64,000 bases of DNA from Uranotaenia lowii. Taxonomy: Eukaryota; Arthropoda; Insecta; Diptera; Culicidae. The stretch is from assembly GCF_029784155.1 (NCBI RefSeq), contig NC_073692.1, positions 366,153,160 to 366,217,159 of the forward strand. The letters run 5' to 3'. Made by a program: the position numbers and the translations under genes. Shown piece by piece: positions 24,215-35,100 of this stretch (positions are counted from its first letter, which is position 1; the number at the start of each line of letters is the position of its first letter). The notes below the pieces were generated by a model. It searched no databases. It worked only from the letters and a program-made list of their open reading frames with translations, and was not told the origin of the DNA.

Positions 24215-25080
24215 GGGGTCGTCCATATATGGCAAATATTGTTTTCGCGATATTGACGTTACTTTTCGTCGGATCGTGTTGAAAATTTTCTCATGAGTGT
24301 TTTGAGGGACAAGGAATTGATTCCAGGTGTCAAATTTTGTATAAGGGGTCGGCCAAAGGGGTCGTCCATATAACCTGTTCGCTGTTTTTGCGATATTGAC
24401 GTTATTATACATCGTATTCAGATGAAAATTGGTACACGATAGTTTTGAGTGACGGAAAATCTATTTTAGGTCTCAAATTCAGTATAAGGGGCCGGCAAAA
24501 GGGGTCGTCCATATTAAATTTTCAGTATCTTAGCGATATTGACGATTTTATACATCAGATTGTGATGAAAATTTGCACATAGGAGTTATTCGGGACGAAC
24601 AATTGATTTCACTTATCCAAACCAAAATCAGGGGTCGGCCAAAGGGGTCGTCCATAATAACTATTCACTGTTGATTCGATATTGTCGTTATTATTCATCG
24701 GATTCAGACAAAAATTGGTACACGAAAGTTTTGAGAGACGGGCAGTAGATTTCAGGTATTAAATTCTGTGTACGGAGCCGGCAAAGGGGGTCGTCCATAT
24801 AAACCTTTCAATATTTTTGTTATATCGTCGAAATAATACATCGGATTGGGATGAAACTTTGCACACGGTAGATTTCAGGGACGGGCAATCGGTTTCAGAT
24901 GTCAAATATTTTGCCAGGGGTCGACGAAAGGGGTCGTCCATGTAGATTTAATTTTCACTGTTTTAGCAATATTGACGTTATTATACAATGGATTGCTTTG
25001 AAAATTGGCACACGGGAGTTTTGAGGGAAAGGCAATCGATTTCAAATATCAAAGATTGTATAAGAGGCCACCGAAAGGGG
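24215..25080 (+). repeat. 143-bp tandem repeat array inside the Helitron
   Basis: The motif GGGGTCGTCCAT starts at 24215, 24358, 24501, 24644, 24787 and 24930, exactly 143 bp apart each time. A decayed seventh start (GGGGTTTAAC) is at 25077. Each unit holds a GATATTGACGTTATTATACAT-like block, a TTTTGAGGGACGG block and a final AAGGGGTCGGCCAAA block. Units differ by substitutions but almost never in length. Tandem arrays of this size are a known feature of mini-helentron families such as DINE-1 and HINE. Confidence 0.92.
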
Positions 25081-25360
25081 TTTAACTTTTTGGCAATGAT
25101 TGCGTTGTTATGCAACGATTGAGTCGATATTTATATACGTGATTTTTTGGCACGATCAATTGATTCCTGATTTCCAATTTAGTAGCTGACGACAGACAAA
25201 GTGATCGTCCAATATTTTTACAATTATTACTTAACAATGAATTCAAAAGTGCATCTGCAAAATGCTTTTCAATTGACTTTTATACAAATTGTTCATGACA
25301 TATTCCAAGTTGAAAGCGAAACGGAGTTCGTATGGGATCAGCTAGTATCATAATAAGGTA

Positions 25361-25575
25361 CAGTAGATTTTCGATTTTATCACGCTTAATTCACCGTGAT
25401 AATGGCAAAACCGTGAATTTCGCAAAACTTGAAATAAAAATATAAGAATGGCAAATAATTTCTGAATGATTTCCAAATACAAGAAGATAAAATCGAAACA
25501 AAAACCGTGATCAAATCGAGCGTGAACTTAGCGAGTATTAGAAAATCGGACAGTGATAAAATCGAAAAACTACTG
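25361..25575. mobile_element. 215-bp TA-flanked MITE in LINE ORF2
   Basis: The left end CAGTAGATTTTCGATTTTAT and the right end (reverse complement CAGTAGTTTTTCGATTTTAT) match at 19 of 20 positions. TA lies on both sides (25359-25360 and 25576-25577). Removing it with one TA rejoins the LINE codons for Asn-Tyr-Leu. It is a Tc1/mariner-type MITE by duplication, with no coding capacity. Confidence 0.92.
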
Positions 25576-25577
25576 TA

Positions 25578-25829
25578 GTTCAATTGAGAGTGAATAAACG
25601 CAAAATAAAATTTAAAGAGAACATGTTGTGAAACAAAATTTCTCAGTTTCCAAAGAACACTGCAAAGAGGAGTATTTTTTTCCAAGTGTTCAATGTGACG
25701 ATTCCATGAGAGAGTTTCATCTAAGTAAATTCCCAAGTATTTGAAATAACTAACTCTATCAATAGTATTTCCATTTATAGCTGGGTCATTAGTACGAAGT
25801 AGCTTTTTATGCGAAGAACGAAACAACAT
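25578..25829 (-). pseudogene. LINE ORF2, end of reverse transcriptase domain
   Basis: The frame carries YFKYLGIYLDETLSWNRHI at about residues 28-46 and FIHSQLNY just before the MITE boundary. In CR1/Jockey-type reverse transcriptases the YLG motif lies after the FADD box. The frame runs on to 25386, but everything below 25576 is translated MITE and not LINE protein. It is in the same frame as the piece at 25929-26285. Confidence 0.9.
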
Positions 25830-25928
25830 GTATTTTGTTTTAGTATAATTTAGTGAAAGTAGGTTTGAATTGAAATATTTTGAAAGCAGTTTTAGGTCGT
25901 CTTAAATGTGCTGAATTATAATATCAGG

Positions 25929-26285
25929 TTAAGTTTCACAATAAAAAATTGCTGTATCATCGGCAAATAAACGTGCTGTGCCTTTAAGTTGAAGGTTACA
26001 TAAATCATTGACATATGAAAGGAAAAGTAATGGCCCGATATTACTCCCTTGTGGTACACCGATATCAATATTTCTTAATTCGCTTCTTGTGTTTTCAATA
26101 GCCACAAACTGCTTGCGACCTTCTAAGTAGCTACGAAGTATATTGTTTGCTGTTCCTCTTATCCCGTATTTATACAGTTTGGACAATAATATGTCATGAT
26201 TTAGAGTATCGAAGGCTTTTTTGAGATCCAAAAATAATGCCCCAACAATATTTTTTGACTCTTTTTTTACATATGATGGAGTCAA
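25929..26285 (-). pseudogene. LINE ORF2, reverse transcriptase palm
   Basis: The palm motifs are clear: FLDLKKAFDTLNH (first catalytic Asp), then RSYLEGRKQFV, then GVPQGSNIGPLLFL, then LFADDTAIFY (the Asp pair). All three catalytic aspartates are present. The piece is displaced by one base from the upstream frame, so a frameshift lies where the two frames overlap, about 26194-26285. It ends at a stop shortly after FADD, and the same frame then reopens at 25829. Confidence 0.93.
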
Positions 26286-26586
26286 CTAATTCTGAGATGG
26301 CAATTTGATTGCTCGAACCTGATCTAAATCCATATTGCAGTTTATAAAGTATATTGTTCTGATTTAGAAAGTCTACAATTCTATTAACAAGAAGCTTCTC
26401 GAACACTTTACAAAAAACACTTAAAGTCGAGATAGGGCGATAGTTATTGACGTCAAGCAAACCGCCAGTCTTAAAAACAGGGATAACTTTCGCAATTTTT
26501 AGACAGTTCGGGAAAACTCCTGACTCCAAAATTTTATTAAAATATTGTGTAAGTATGTACGAGAATGCTTCGTGGTTATTTTTCAA
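26194..26586 (-). pseudogene. LINE ORF2, reverse transcriptase fingers
   Basis: This piece contains FPNCLKIAKVIPVFKTGG, NNYRPISTLSVFCKVFEKLL and YGFRSGSSNQIAI, the N-terminal reverse transcriptase motifs in the expected order. LINE coding continues upstream of its first Met, through VNEVRLVIFSLKNKKGHVSD, to the hAT-like insertion at 26696. The last 25 or so residues run past the frameshift and are not LINE sequence. Confidence 0.93.
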
Positions 26587-26689
26587 AACATTAACAGGGA
26601 GACCATCTGAAACATGACCCTTTTTATTTTTAAGTGAAAAAATAACAAGTCGAACCTCGTTTACACTAGCGGGCCGTAAGAATATTGTA

Positions 26690-26695
26690 TTTTCT
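26690..26695. repeat. Left target duplication TTTTCT
   Basis: Repeated at 27228-27233. Only one copy is expected in the uninterrupted LINE. Confidence 0.8.
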
Positions 26696-27227
26696 CAGAG
26701 ATGCCATTCTCTACCGAGAAAAACGGAGAACGGAGAAAAAAACACCCCCGTGCGATAGTTGCAAATCACCCGGGTGAGATTTTTCGATCTTCTCCACACA
26801 TTATTCGCACCCCGGTTTCGAGAGCCACACACACCTAAGTTCAATAGCTCCGGCGTGCGACGATTTGTCACTGTAGAGCACCCCGGTGAAAACACAGAAC
26901 CGACTTATTGATGCCACCAAAAAGCAAAGACAAAAACAGACACGACGGTGTGCATAATAATAGCATCAACAAACGATGAATGTTTCGGGCGAGTGGTTCA
27001 GCTTCGTATGTGTTGGTAAACGCAACAAGCCAAGCCAGCTGCCGTCGCTGTCGCTCTCCTTGGTGAAAACATTTTTTCACTGTAGTGTGTGTTAGCTCTG
27101 CCGTGTTGATTTACAGATTCTCTACAGAGGTTCGGCTAAAAATCCCTGCGGTGCGTTTCAGAGAATCTCTACCGAGAATCGAAAACCGAGCACATCGGTG
27201 ATTCTCGTTAGAGAAATTGCAAGCCTG
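26696..27227. mobile_element. 532-bp hAT-like MITE in LINE ORF2
   Basis: The left end CAGAGATGCCATTCTCTACC and the right end, reverse-complemented CAGGCTTGCAATTTCTCTAA, are imperfect inverted repeats with CAG tips. TTTTCT is duplicated on both sides. Deleting 538 bp restores the LINE frame (the remaining offset between the 27505 and 26586 starts is 381, a multiple of three). The element is far richer in GC than the LINE, with TCTACCGAGAA repeated near both ends. Open frames inside (26695-26895, 26868-27080) have no recognisable domain. Confidence 0.85.
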
Positions 27228-27233
27228 TTTTCT
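27228..27233. repeat. Right target duplication TTTTCT
   Basis: Matches 26690-26695. Confidence 0.8.
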
Positions 27234-27505
27234 ACCTGTTCGATTTGAGACAAATGATCATTTTCAGTATTTACTGGAATCTTTTCAGCCAGGTTCTTTC
27301 CGATTGTGGAAAAGTGTTTGTTGAATTTCTCACAAATCTGTGTACTATTGGTTATAACACCTCTTTCATCTGAAAGGTTAATTGAGGAAGTCGTTTTAGA
27401 TTTACCTAAGAGCGTATTTATGTTTCTCCAGAGCTTTGAATGTGGTGAATTATTTAATAAGCGCTCGTAATAGAGCCTTTTACATTCTTGTTTTTTTGAA
27501 CTCAT
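27228..27505 (-). pseudogene. LINE ORF2, linker between endonuclease and reverse transcriptase
   Basis: The frame reads CKRLYYERLLNNSPHSKLW, then INTLLGKS, then INLSDERGVITN and FNKHFSTIGKNLA. The WR.IN..LGK and F..HF..IG..LA patterns are standard in the linker of CR1/Jockey-type ORF2 just before the reverse transcriptase. Residues beyond ENDHLSQIEQVEN at the 27228 side come from the inserted MITE. Confidence 0.9.
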
Positions 27506-27754
27506 TTTTTTTATTTATGTGAATTAGCATCTCTTTTAAATTGATATCATTTGGATGCATTTGCGATTGTTTTGAATAATTCTCTTTTATTTGAATGAGT
27601 GTCCAGAGGTCAAATGTCATCCACGGACAGCAATTTCATTTAAATTTTACCCTTTCATTAAGTGTTCGAGAAGAAATTTTCACAAAGCGATTGTAAGTTG
27701 ATGTGATTTCTTCTTCATCAACATTTTCTGATAGTTGAATACTGTTTAAATAAT
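27506..27754 (-). pseudogene. LINE ORF2 linker, frame-shifted stretch
   Basis: LINE-like coding is still visible in other minus-strand frames, for example PWMTFDLWTLIQIKENYSKQ followed by HPNDINLKEML. The main frame is broken by TGA at 27755-27757 and by a stop beside a 7-base A run near 27508-27517. Small indels, probably in the homopolymer, explain both. Confidence 0.75.
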
Positions 27755-28042
27755 TCACAAATAATAGCTGTTTAGTTCAGCGTTGTCAACTATCTCTTTT
27801 CTAAGAATTGTTACGTTTATATCACATAGTAAATTGAATGATGTAATTATTTGTAAATTGTTACTAACATCAGAAAAGATTGTATCATTTTTCAATCGAT
27901 CTAAGTCAATTTGCTTCGATATAACGTGATCTAGAATATTCTGAGTTGTTAGCCTAGTAGGAAAGGTGTTTGTACAAGCGTATCTAAAAGATTCTAAGAT
28001 AGATCTATATTTTGCTACGGTATTCAGGTTAACCCGATTCAC
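27755..28042 (-). pseudogene. LINE ORF2, end of endonuclease and start of linker
   Basis: This piece continues the endonuclease frame without shift after the stop at 28049-28051. It contains FPTRLTTQNILDHVISKQID, matching the region around the conserved LDH/LDHI box near the end of LINE endonucleases, followed by VSNNLQIITSFNLLCDIN (the SDH-like position is changed to SFN). The frame is lost near 27780. Confidence 0.85.
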
Positions 28043-28051
28043 AGGAACGTT

Positions 28052-28555
28052 TTAGTCGCCGACAATAAAGCAGGAGTGATTATCAGCAACAGACGTTAGA
28101 AGAGATTCAATTTGATCACAAAACATGTTAAACGAGAATGAAGGGGGTCTATATACGCCATGAACACAAATTACTTGACCACTTGTACAAATTTCGACAC
28201 TAATTCGGTGAAAGCCATCAAAAGTTACATTTTCAGTAGTTTTAAATTTCAAATTTGTCTTTATATACATAGCTAGGCCTCCATATGCTTGGTCGTGGCA
28301 AGAGAAAATCGATGTATATCCCGGAATGTTGTAAATACAACAGTTATCTTTACCAAGCCAGGTTTCACAAACAACAATAACATCGATACAAACATTAAAA
28401 TGATCAATAGTCTGTAATATGCAATCAAATTTATCTAAATTATTCATACTACGTATGTTCCATTGCAAAATTATAAAGGATCTTGAATCATTATTAAAAG
28501 TACTTAAATTAAAATCTTCTACATTTTCATGGTATCTATTCATTAAACTATCCAT
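28052..28555 (-). pseudogene. LINE ORF2, AP-type endonuclease domain
   Basis: The domain nicks target DNA in active elements. Visible motifs are ILQWNIRSMNN near residues 29-39 (catalytic Asn), VVCETWLG near 61-68 (catalytic Glu), YGGLAMYIK near 91-99, VYRPP near 136-140 and FIVGD at the end. The next codon is TAA (28049-28051), followed in frame by NVPVNRVNL, so a single nonsense change interrupts the GD-x-N catalytic box. ATG at 28553-28555 is a plausible ORF2 start, 45 bp after the ORF1 stop. Confidence 0.92.
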
Positions 28556-28600
28556 TGAATAAAATATATATCAGTTTTAAACATTTGTAGATCTAAGATC

Positions 28601-28834
28601 TTATTTTGATCGTGGATCAGCATTGTTCCTTTTTCGTTTGGGTGAAGGACTTTCATTTGGAATCGTGGATGTGTTATTTCTTTGCTGAGTGACATGCATG
28701 CTCATAAAGCGATTCATTTCAAATTTAGTTTTAATTATATCAGGTTTTGAATTATCTGTTTGTTTGACCAAAATGGCACCATTTCTTCCGGGCCAAATGT
28801 ATTTGGCTTCAATTAAGTCTGGATATTCGCGCAA
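28601..28834 (-). pseudogene. LINE ORF1 C-terminal fragment
   Basis: A 77-codon frame ends shortly before the ORF2 start. It reads EYPDLIEAKYIWPGRNGAIL, then VKQTDNSKPDIIKT, and finishes with a basic PSPKRKRNN tail. A YP..IEA/NG.IL.K pattern before ORF2 is typical of the ORF1 end in CR1/Jockey-type LINEs. The first codon used is not a true start: the LINE is truncated or diverges at about 28836-28870. Confidence 0.65.
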
Positions 28835-29132
28835 TTCAGTTGAAGATCAAGTCAGCCGAACTTGTTTCTAGAAATATATGAAAAGCTGTCAATTTGATGC
28901 GAAAAGACTACGTGATAAATGACGTCAAAGTATTTGTCATGATTTCATACCGGTTAAAAAGTTTCAGGTAACAATTATAAGAAGTTTTAGTGCTTTTCAT
29001 TGATTTTCTCTATTCTCCACGATTTTAAATTGAACAACGAATATAAAAAATACCAAGAAAATCATAATTTTTACCGAGAATAAACCGGAAAAAACTTTGA
29101 AATTTCAAAATGAAAAATCGCTAGCAAACCCT

Positions 29133-32100
29133 TTATTTATACAACCTGTTCTTGCTATTGCAAATCAATTAATTTATATAAATTGGTAGTACAGACCCCA
29201 TTTGTTTTGGCAACATTCCGGATTTTTGAAACCACATTGCCATATACAGGCCCGTTAACGAAGCAGTTGTTCAAAAATTGATAAAATGATTTTGTTTAAA
29301 TCTAATATAATAAGTACAAATTGATGAAAATACATGTTAATATAATTTTCTACATTAAAATTGATTGATTTGAAATAAAAATTTAAACTAAATTAGTGAA
29401 AAAAAGCGTTTTTTCATGTTGCCAAAATCGGACAGGACCTGTAATAATAATTGTTATCTATAAATCATACTAATTGACATTTCTTTTCTTCATTTTCAAC
29501 TGAATGGTTGACTAAAAAATTCTGTTGTAGTGTTTCATAAAAAAAAGTCGTGATTTGAAATGTTTTTTTAAAGGATATAAATCAACGACTTTTTTTTGAG
29601 AACACCAAATGTTCAGAATAAGAAAACATAAGAAAACTTATCGAAATTGTTCCTTAAAATTTTAAATAGTCTCACTTAAATATTCGGTTAGTTTATTTTA
29701 AAATTAAAAAAAAATTACTATAAAATCCAGGTAATTCAAATAAAAATTAAAATAAAATATGACGATCAAAAAGACAGGTTTTTTTTTTCATTTAAGAAAT
29801 TTTGTTTTTTTTTCATAAACAAATCTTACAAGTTTTATAACATACTTATAGAATTTAATTGATAGCTTAAAGAAGAAGCATTTTGGTGCTTATGTTTTAA
29901 TGATTGATTTGGCAGATTTTGGCTTCCTGAACTCGAATATTTTGTAAAATTTGAACTAAAACAATTGGTTTTGGTGATATGGTGCTTTAAAAATTGTCAG
30001 TTTTATTTGAAATCAATCATTGAGCAACTGATCAACTATCAAACATACATTTAAGATAAAATTTAGTTCAGATTTTATCTTTTACACTTCTTAAAACGTT
30101 AAAACGATTAGATTTACCTACGCTTTAAAAAATATCTCAAATTCAATTTGGTTAAAAATTGGTTAAATGAGAAAAAAATAATACATAGAAAACTTCTGTT
30201 ACTCTTTTCCGCAGAGCTTAAAACTACCTGAAGTATTTTGGAAAGTTTATCATTGATTCAAAAAAATCTAAAAATTTTAATATATTTTGTTTTTGTTTAA
30301 AAGTTTTGTCAAAAAAGTGTTGAACTTTTTAAATAAGTTGAACTTGTTTTCAAAAGTCATTTCAATAACAAAAGCTGGTAGAAAAATTGCATATTTATAT
30401 TCACGGCACGAAAATGAGTCAAAATTTCTTTTTAAATTCATTGCACCTCGAAAAAAAAAATCAAAATTGTGGCCTCATGTAATTTTTCGAAACCATTATA
30501 AATGTGATTTTGAGCATTGAGAAAAACAAGGAAAAAAAATTAAATAGAGCCTGAAATTTATTTCTTGAAGAATATTTCATATCAGCATACCATTTGTAAT
30601 GTCATAAATGGTTTTTTTTATTAAACATTTTTAGTTATAAAGTAGAGGAGAGCTGATTTGATATATGAATTGCTAAATCTTTGAACCATCGTCAAAAGTA
30701 AACACCTATTAAATGGTGTCCAGTCCAGGTCAGTTAAAATGATTCGTTTAAAACTCTGTTCATGTTTAGTTACTCTTCCTAATAAATCTAAAGACAAGAT
30801 ATTGTTTTTCATGTCAAGTTTAGAGTTATAATACAAAAGGTTAATCGAAATTAACAATTAGAAATTAGTTTGAAGTCGTGAACGTAATAAAGTGTCGTGA
30901 AATAAAATGTTTCAAGCCTAGGGTGTTTCACCGGAGGCGAGCCAAGTTTCTGACTTGCTTATAAAATATTTTTTTTACACCATTTAAGATTAAGAAATTC
31001 CCAGATACTGCGGTAAAAATTTTACTAGGAAAATAATCTCCAAACAAAAACAAAAAAATTAAAGCAAATATGACGAAAAACTAAAACATTAAAAAAAACT
31101 CAAAAACGAAATTAAACAAACAATAGAAGTGACTAAAAAAAGCAAAATATCAAAAATAACAATTATGGTAAAATAAAAAACATTTGGAACATAACAAAAA
31201 AAAGTCCTAAATGTTTATAAAAAAAAAAAATACAAAAAAAAAATAGAAAATTATCAAAAACAGATGAAAACTTGAGTTGAGAATAATTAAGGTTTATTTT
31301 TATAAATAGGTAAGAAATAAGTTGATGAAGAAAACCTTTAGATTTTGGCATGGTTCGATTTTGGCCACACAAGATTCTCGAGCTGTTGCCATAAACGAAA
31401 GTAGCCTGTACTTACAGGCCTCAACTGTAAAATTATCTTATAAAAAATAAGACTGGTTAATGTTGAAATGATGAAGATACATTTCACAAAATGTCTTATT
31501 TTCCCAATGCAGCTCATTTTGTCATAAACCAAAAACGTTGCGCTTATTCAGGTCTTAATAAATCGCTTTCAAATTTTTATTTTCTGTTTTTGTTAGTGAA
31601 ACAATCAAAGTTATTATAGATAGAAAAATGTATAAATTAGAATTTTCCTTTCAAAGCTGTACAATAATGGTGCAGGAAGAAATTTATCGAACACACGATC
31701 TAGTTATGCATGGATCGAATGTTTTATTTCAAAATTATGATGGTAAAATTGTCTAACAAACGATTCATGAAGAAAACTTTAAAGAAAAATGTTTTATCTT
31801 ATTGTTTAAAGAATCTTAGGTTTTTGGGTAACAAATTGCGTTAAAAAGACAAGCAATATGAAAAAAATCGTTTGATGCCTATTTCCAATTATCTTAATGA
31901 AGAAAAAAAATCGGAAAAAGTTGAAAGACGGCTGAAATATTTAAATTTAAATGATCATGTAAAACGATGGGTCAGATTGGCAATGATTGGCAAATCATCT
32001 TATTTTGATCAGAAAAACTTTTTTTGCTAATTCTGTTGAATATCGTGAGAAGTAAACAGCTGCCACATGGCTACCAACTAGATGATGTTTAGAATAAGGA

Positions 32101-35100
32101 TTTTATTAATGATATTTTTTAAGTTAAAATGACTGGCTCAAATTCTGAACTTGTAACACTTTTTGATGAAAACCCATCCTGAAGAAGAGGTGGGTTTAAA
32201 TGTGTTAGAATTTTTATTTCAATTCAAAAGATTTATTTTATTTCAAATTTTTATCTTATTTCGATCGCCGCTGGAATGTATTTGAATTTGATTTTTGGTA
32301 TTTCAGCGAAGTAGAATAATTAGACAGCAATGTAAGCGTTGCATTGATAGGTGGAATGATCAAAGCTAGAGCGCTTTGGCGAAAAAATTCAATATCGGAT
32401 CGGGGGGTCAATTAAAAATTTAATTTATTCGTGAACGTCATATAGTGCTGAAAATCCAAACATCTAAGGCCTAAGGTGATCTAGGTCTAAATTCCGCTGG
32501 ATGCAAGCAAATTTTCTGACATATTTGTTTCTACTTTTTAAATAAATATGGGATCAAGAAATTATCCTTTAATACATCCGTTAATTCATTTCTTGGCCTG
32601 AAAATTGTACTGTAAAAAATCTCCATGGGGAGGGTTCAACCTATAAACCCACTTAGAGGCAAGGGTTTGTGTCGGAAGTTTAGGTTAAGTTTGATAAAAT
32701 ACAGTCCACTTAATGCTTCAGAATGAGTGGGTTAATTTATTTCACCAAAGAAAGGTTTGATGCTTTCGATTCATGCCATCAAGGGTCAATCCTGAACACA
32801 TTTTGAGAGATAAATTTTTTATTCAAATTTAAAAAAATTTGAATTTACTTATTTGGTATCGAATAAGATGAAGGTAAATTTTGAGCAAAATATCTTCAAA
32901 ATAAATAAAAGAATAAAAATAAAAGAACGATTATCCTAAATCTTAAGCATATCATACTTTCTACCACTTGCATTCGCACAGCCAGGCTATTTTTCAAAAA
33001 TTGGTAAAATATGACAAAGCTGAAAAAAATAATGGCATTATTCTAAAACATACAAAAAAAAGTGGAAGAAAATTAATCGAAATTCAAACTTTTAAACGAA
33101 TCAAATCAGCAGCGTTCAATTCATATCTGAGGATGAAAAATTGATGTATAATTTCAAATTAGCTCAAGAAATTGTTATTTCCAAACCTAGTTTTGGATAT
33201 TTTATGAAATATCCATCATTTTTTGAAAATTTGACTAGTCTGTTATTATATAAATTTTACTTAGCTCAACTATTGGGTGATTCAAATATTTGGCTAAACG
33301 GTTGTTGGGTGCTATTCGGCCGGCCGGATATTTTTTCGTACGCCTTTAATTGAAATGATCGATTTCACTTTTCAAACTTTTTAAGATGTCAAAAGTCGAA
33401 TATCGAAAAGCAGGCAGACACTAGAAATCACAACTCAGAAGTGAGAAGTCTCTAGCCAGGATTAAGAAATATAATATCTTAATCAGTCACGAGGACAGGA
33501 GTCATAATTTAAAAGTCGAAAATTAGAACTCAGATGTCGAAAACCCCAAGTCCATAGTCTGGAGTCGAATAGCATATGGTTTAAAATCTACAATCAGAGC
33601 TAAAGAATCAGTATAAAAATAAATAAATATACAATAAACTTTGATGTTCAGGACATTTGCAAACTCAGATTGTATCTTTCGTAGTATAATTTGATTATCA
33701 ACAAAATGTTTGTGAAAAAAAGGTGACTTCAATTAACATGAATTATTTCATTTCAATTGCTATTCAAAATTATTAAACATTTCGGGAAAAAAATTACATT
33801 TTTATTTTTATTTTCATTTCGTATTTTGTGATATTTTTTATTACTGAGTTACAAATAATAAGCGTCTATAAAATGGCAAGTAACTATAACTAAAATGTAC
33901 GTTTTAAAATGACATGAATTGCAGTAAAAGTTAAGGAATTAAGGATTAATTGAACATTTTGGGCCAGTTTTTCTATTCCGTATTGCTGTACCTTTTTGGA
34001 CAGTGATTCCGTTTATCATCGTACAAACTGTTTGAAAGCTGCTCATTGATTCGTAACCATATAGTTTTCGCTCTAACAGAACCAATTTAATTTAGGAAAA
34101 CATCATAAATACGTTTTTACGATTTTGAATGTTGATAAAGTAAAACAACAATAACAAAAAATTTAAAAATAAATATAAAGAGCTCAAAAATTACGAAAAA
34201 CATAGAAATTTCAAAAAACTCAAAAACAAATACAATCAAAAGAATAGAAATGTCAAAAAAATCTAAAAAAAGATGCAAAATTCATGATTTTATAAAATGC
34301 GAAAAGTTTTATGTTTGACTAGAGAATTTTTTGGACATTTTTCATAAAAACTAAAGAGGCAAGTTAATAAAGAAGCTCTAAAAATCAGTTACGATATCTC
34401 GATGAGGCATTGACGCCAAGAAATCATAAAAATTCGAAAATGTTCATAATAATATCTAAAAATTTTCTCACTGTATTTAGAAAGAAAAAAAACGTAGATT
34501 ATTGCTTGAAGTGTTATAGGATTTTTTTAATTCAATCATCTTTAAAATAGGCAAAGCTTTTTTTACGGTCGCCATGTAAAGAAAAAAGTGCTCATCCTTC
34601 GCACGTTCATTTCGGAAAAATACTTTGAATGAGTTGAAATATCAAATCATTAACTGATTTTACTTTAAAATAAAAAAAATCCACTTATATAAATTGATAG
34701 TTTTTTTTAAATTAAAGTGGGGAAAGCTGCCAGAGAGCAATAAAAGTTCGCTCTTTCGCAATTGTTAATAAATAGAACCATAACAATTTGTTCTCGAAAC
34801 AACTCAAACCAAAAAAGAACAAGCTTATTTTTCAGAAGATTTGATTCCATAGCAGTAAATGTGAATATAACATAATTTTTCATATTATTTTTTTCAGAAC
34901 CAAATTTGTTATGATTGAAGTTTGTCATAAGCAGTAGATAACTTTGACTTTATTATTCAGTTTTACTAACAAACTTTTCTTGTTTCTTAAGTATTCATAA
35001 TAAAACTATAAAAGTAAAAAAAAAGTTCCAAAATGAAAAGAATCATGAAAACAGTTCGATGAGTATGTTGATGCAAAATATAGTAAGATATGTTCAATTC

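Larger units (their letters stand above)
22884..25345 (+). mobile_element. Non-autonomous Helitron, TC...CTAG, inserted in LINE ORF2
   Basis: The insert begins TCTAGGG at 22884 after a host A and ends CAGCTAG at 25345 before a host T. These are the canonical Helitron rules (5-prime TC, 3-prime CTRR, insertion between A and T, no target duplication). The host site is known independently: deleting 2462 bp here, together with the MITE at 25361-25575, restores the LINE codons for LNYLIMIWGRAS in one frame. The element carries about 1.1 kb of unique AT-rich DNA, a TATATATATAAAAAG stretch, a TTTG microsatellite and 143-bp tandem units. I see no Rep/helicase frame. A terminal hairpin just before CTAG is weak at best (GCGAA..TTCGT). 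Confidence 0.88.
22306..28836 (-). mobile_element. Damaged CR1/L2-group non-LTR retrotransposon with three insertions
   Basis: On the minus strand there is an ORF1 tail, then an ORF2 with AP-type endonuclease, linker, reverse transcriptase and C-terminal region, then a 3-prime untranslated tail ending in an AATAAATAAATAG-like run near 22310. Family style (FLDLKKAFD, GVPQGS, FADDTAIF, YRPIS) points to the CR1/L2/Daphne group of the Jockey superfamily. Removing the three insertions (26696-27227 plus a 6-bp duplication, 25361-25575 plus TA, and 22884-25345) brings the flanking coding pieces back into one frame. The remaining damage is an in-frame stop at 28049-28051, frame changes between about 27780 and 27506, and one frameshift near 26194-26285. 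It is therefore a dead copy, also truncated at its 5-prime end inside ORF1. Confidence 0.93.
20336..29132. mobile_element. Putative outer inverted-repeat element hosting the nested stack
   Basis: The left tip CAGGGTTGCTAGCGA at 20336 is matched by the reverse complement of TCGCTAGCAAACCCT ending at 29132, which reads AGGGTTTGCTAGCGA. Both tips are followed by CCGGAAAAAC or CCGGGAAAAAC and by TTTGAAATTTC blocks. Inside lie a TA-flanked MITE, a LINE and the LINE's own passengers. I could not align a clean target duplication (TTTA-like sequence occurs on both sides). Two independent relatives in opposite orientation would also explain the pattern. Confidence 0.45.

Noticed and set aside
24215..25080. 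CRISPR-like array
   Set aside because: The repeats are whole 143-bp tandem units without unique spacers, inside a eukaryotic transposon.
24011..25345. Helitron starting at the TATATATATAAAAAG stretch
   Set aside because: The LINE frame places the left boundary at 22884 with the canonical TC after A. A nested later element starting at 24011 cannot be fully excluded but is not needed.
25386..25577. C-terminal 60 or so residues of the minus frame 25829-25386 as LINE protein
   Set aside because: These bases belong to the TA-flanked MITE. The LINE coding stops at the MITE edge.
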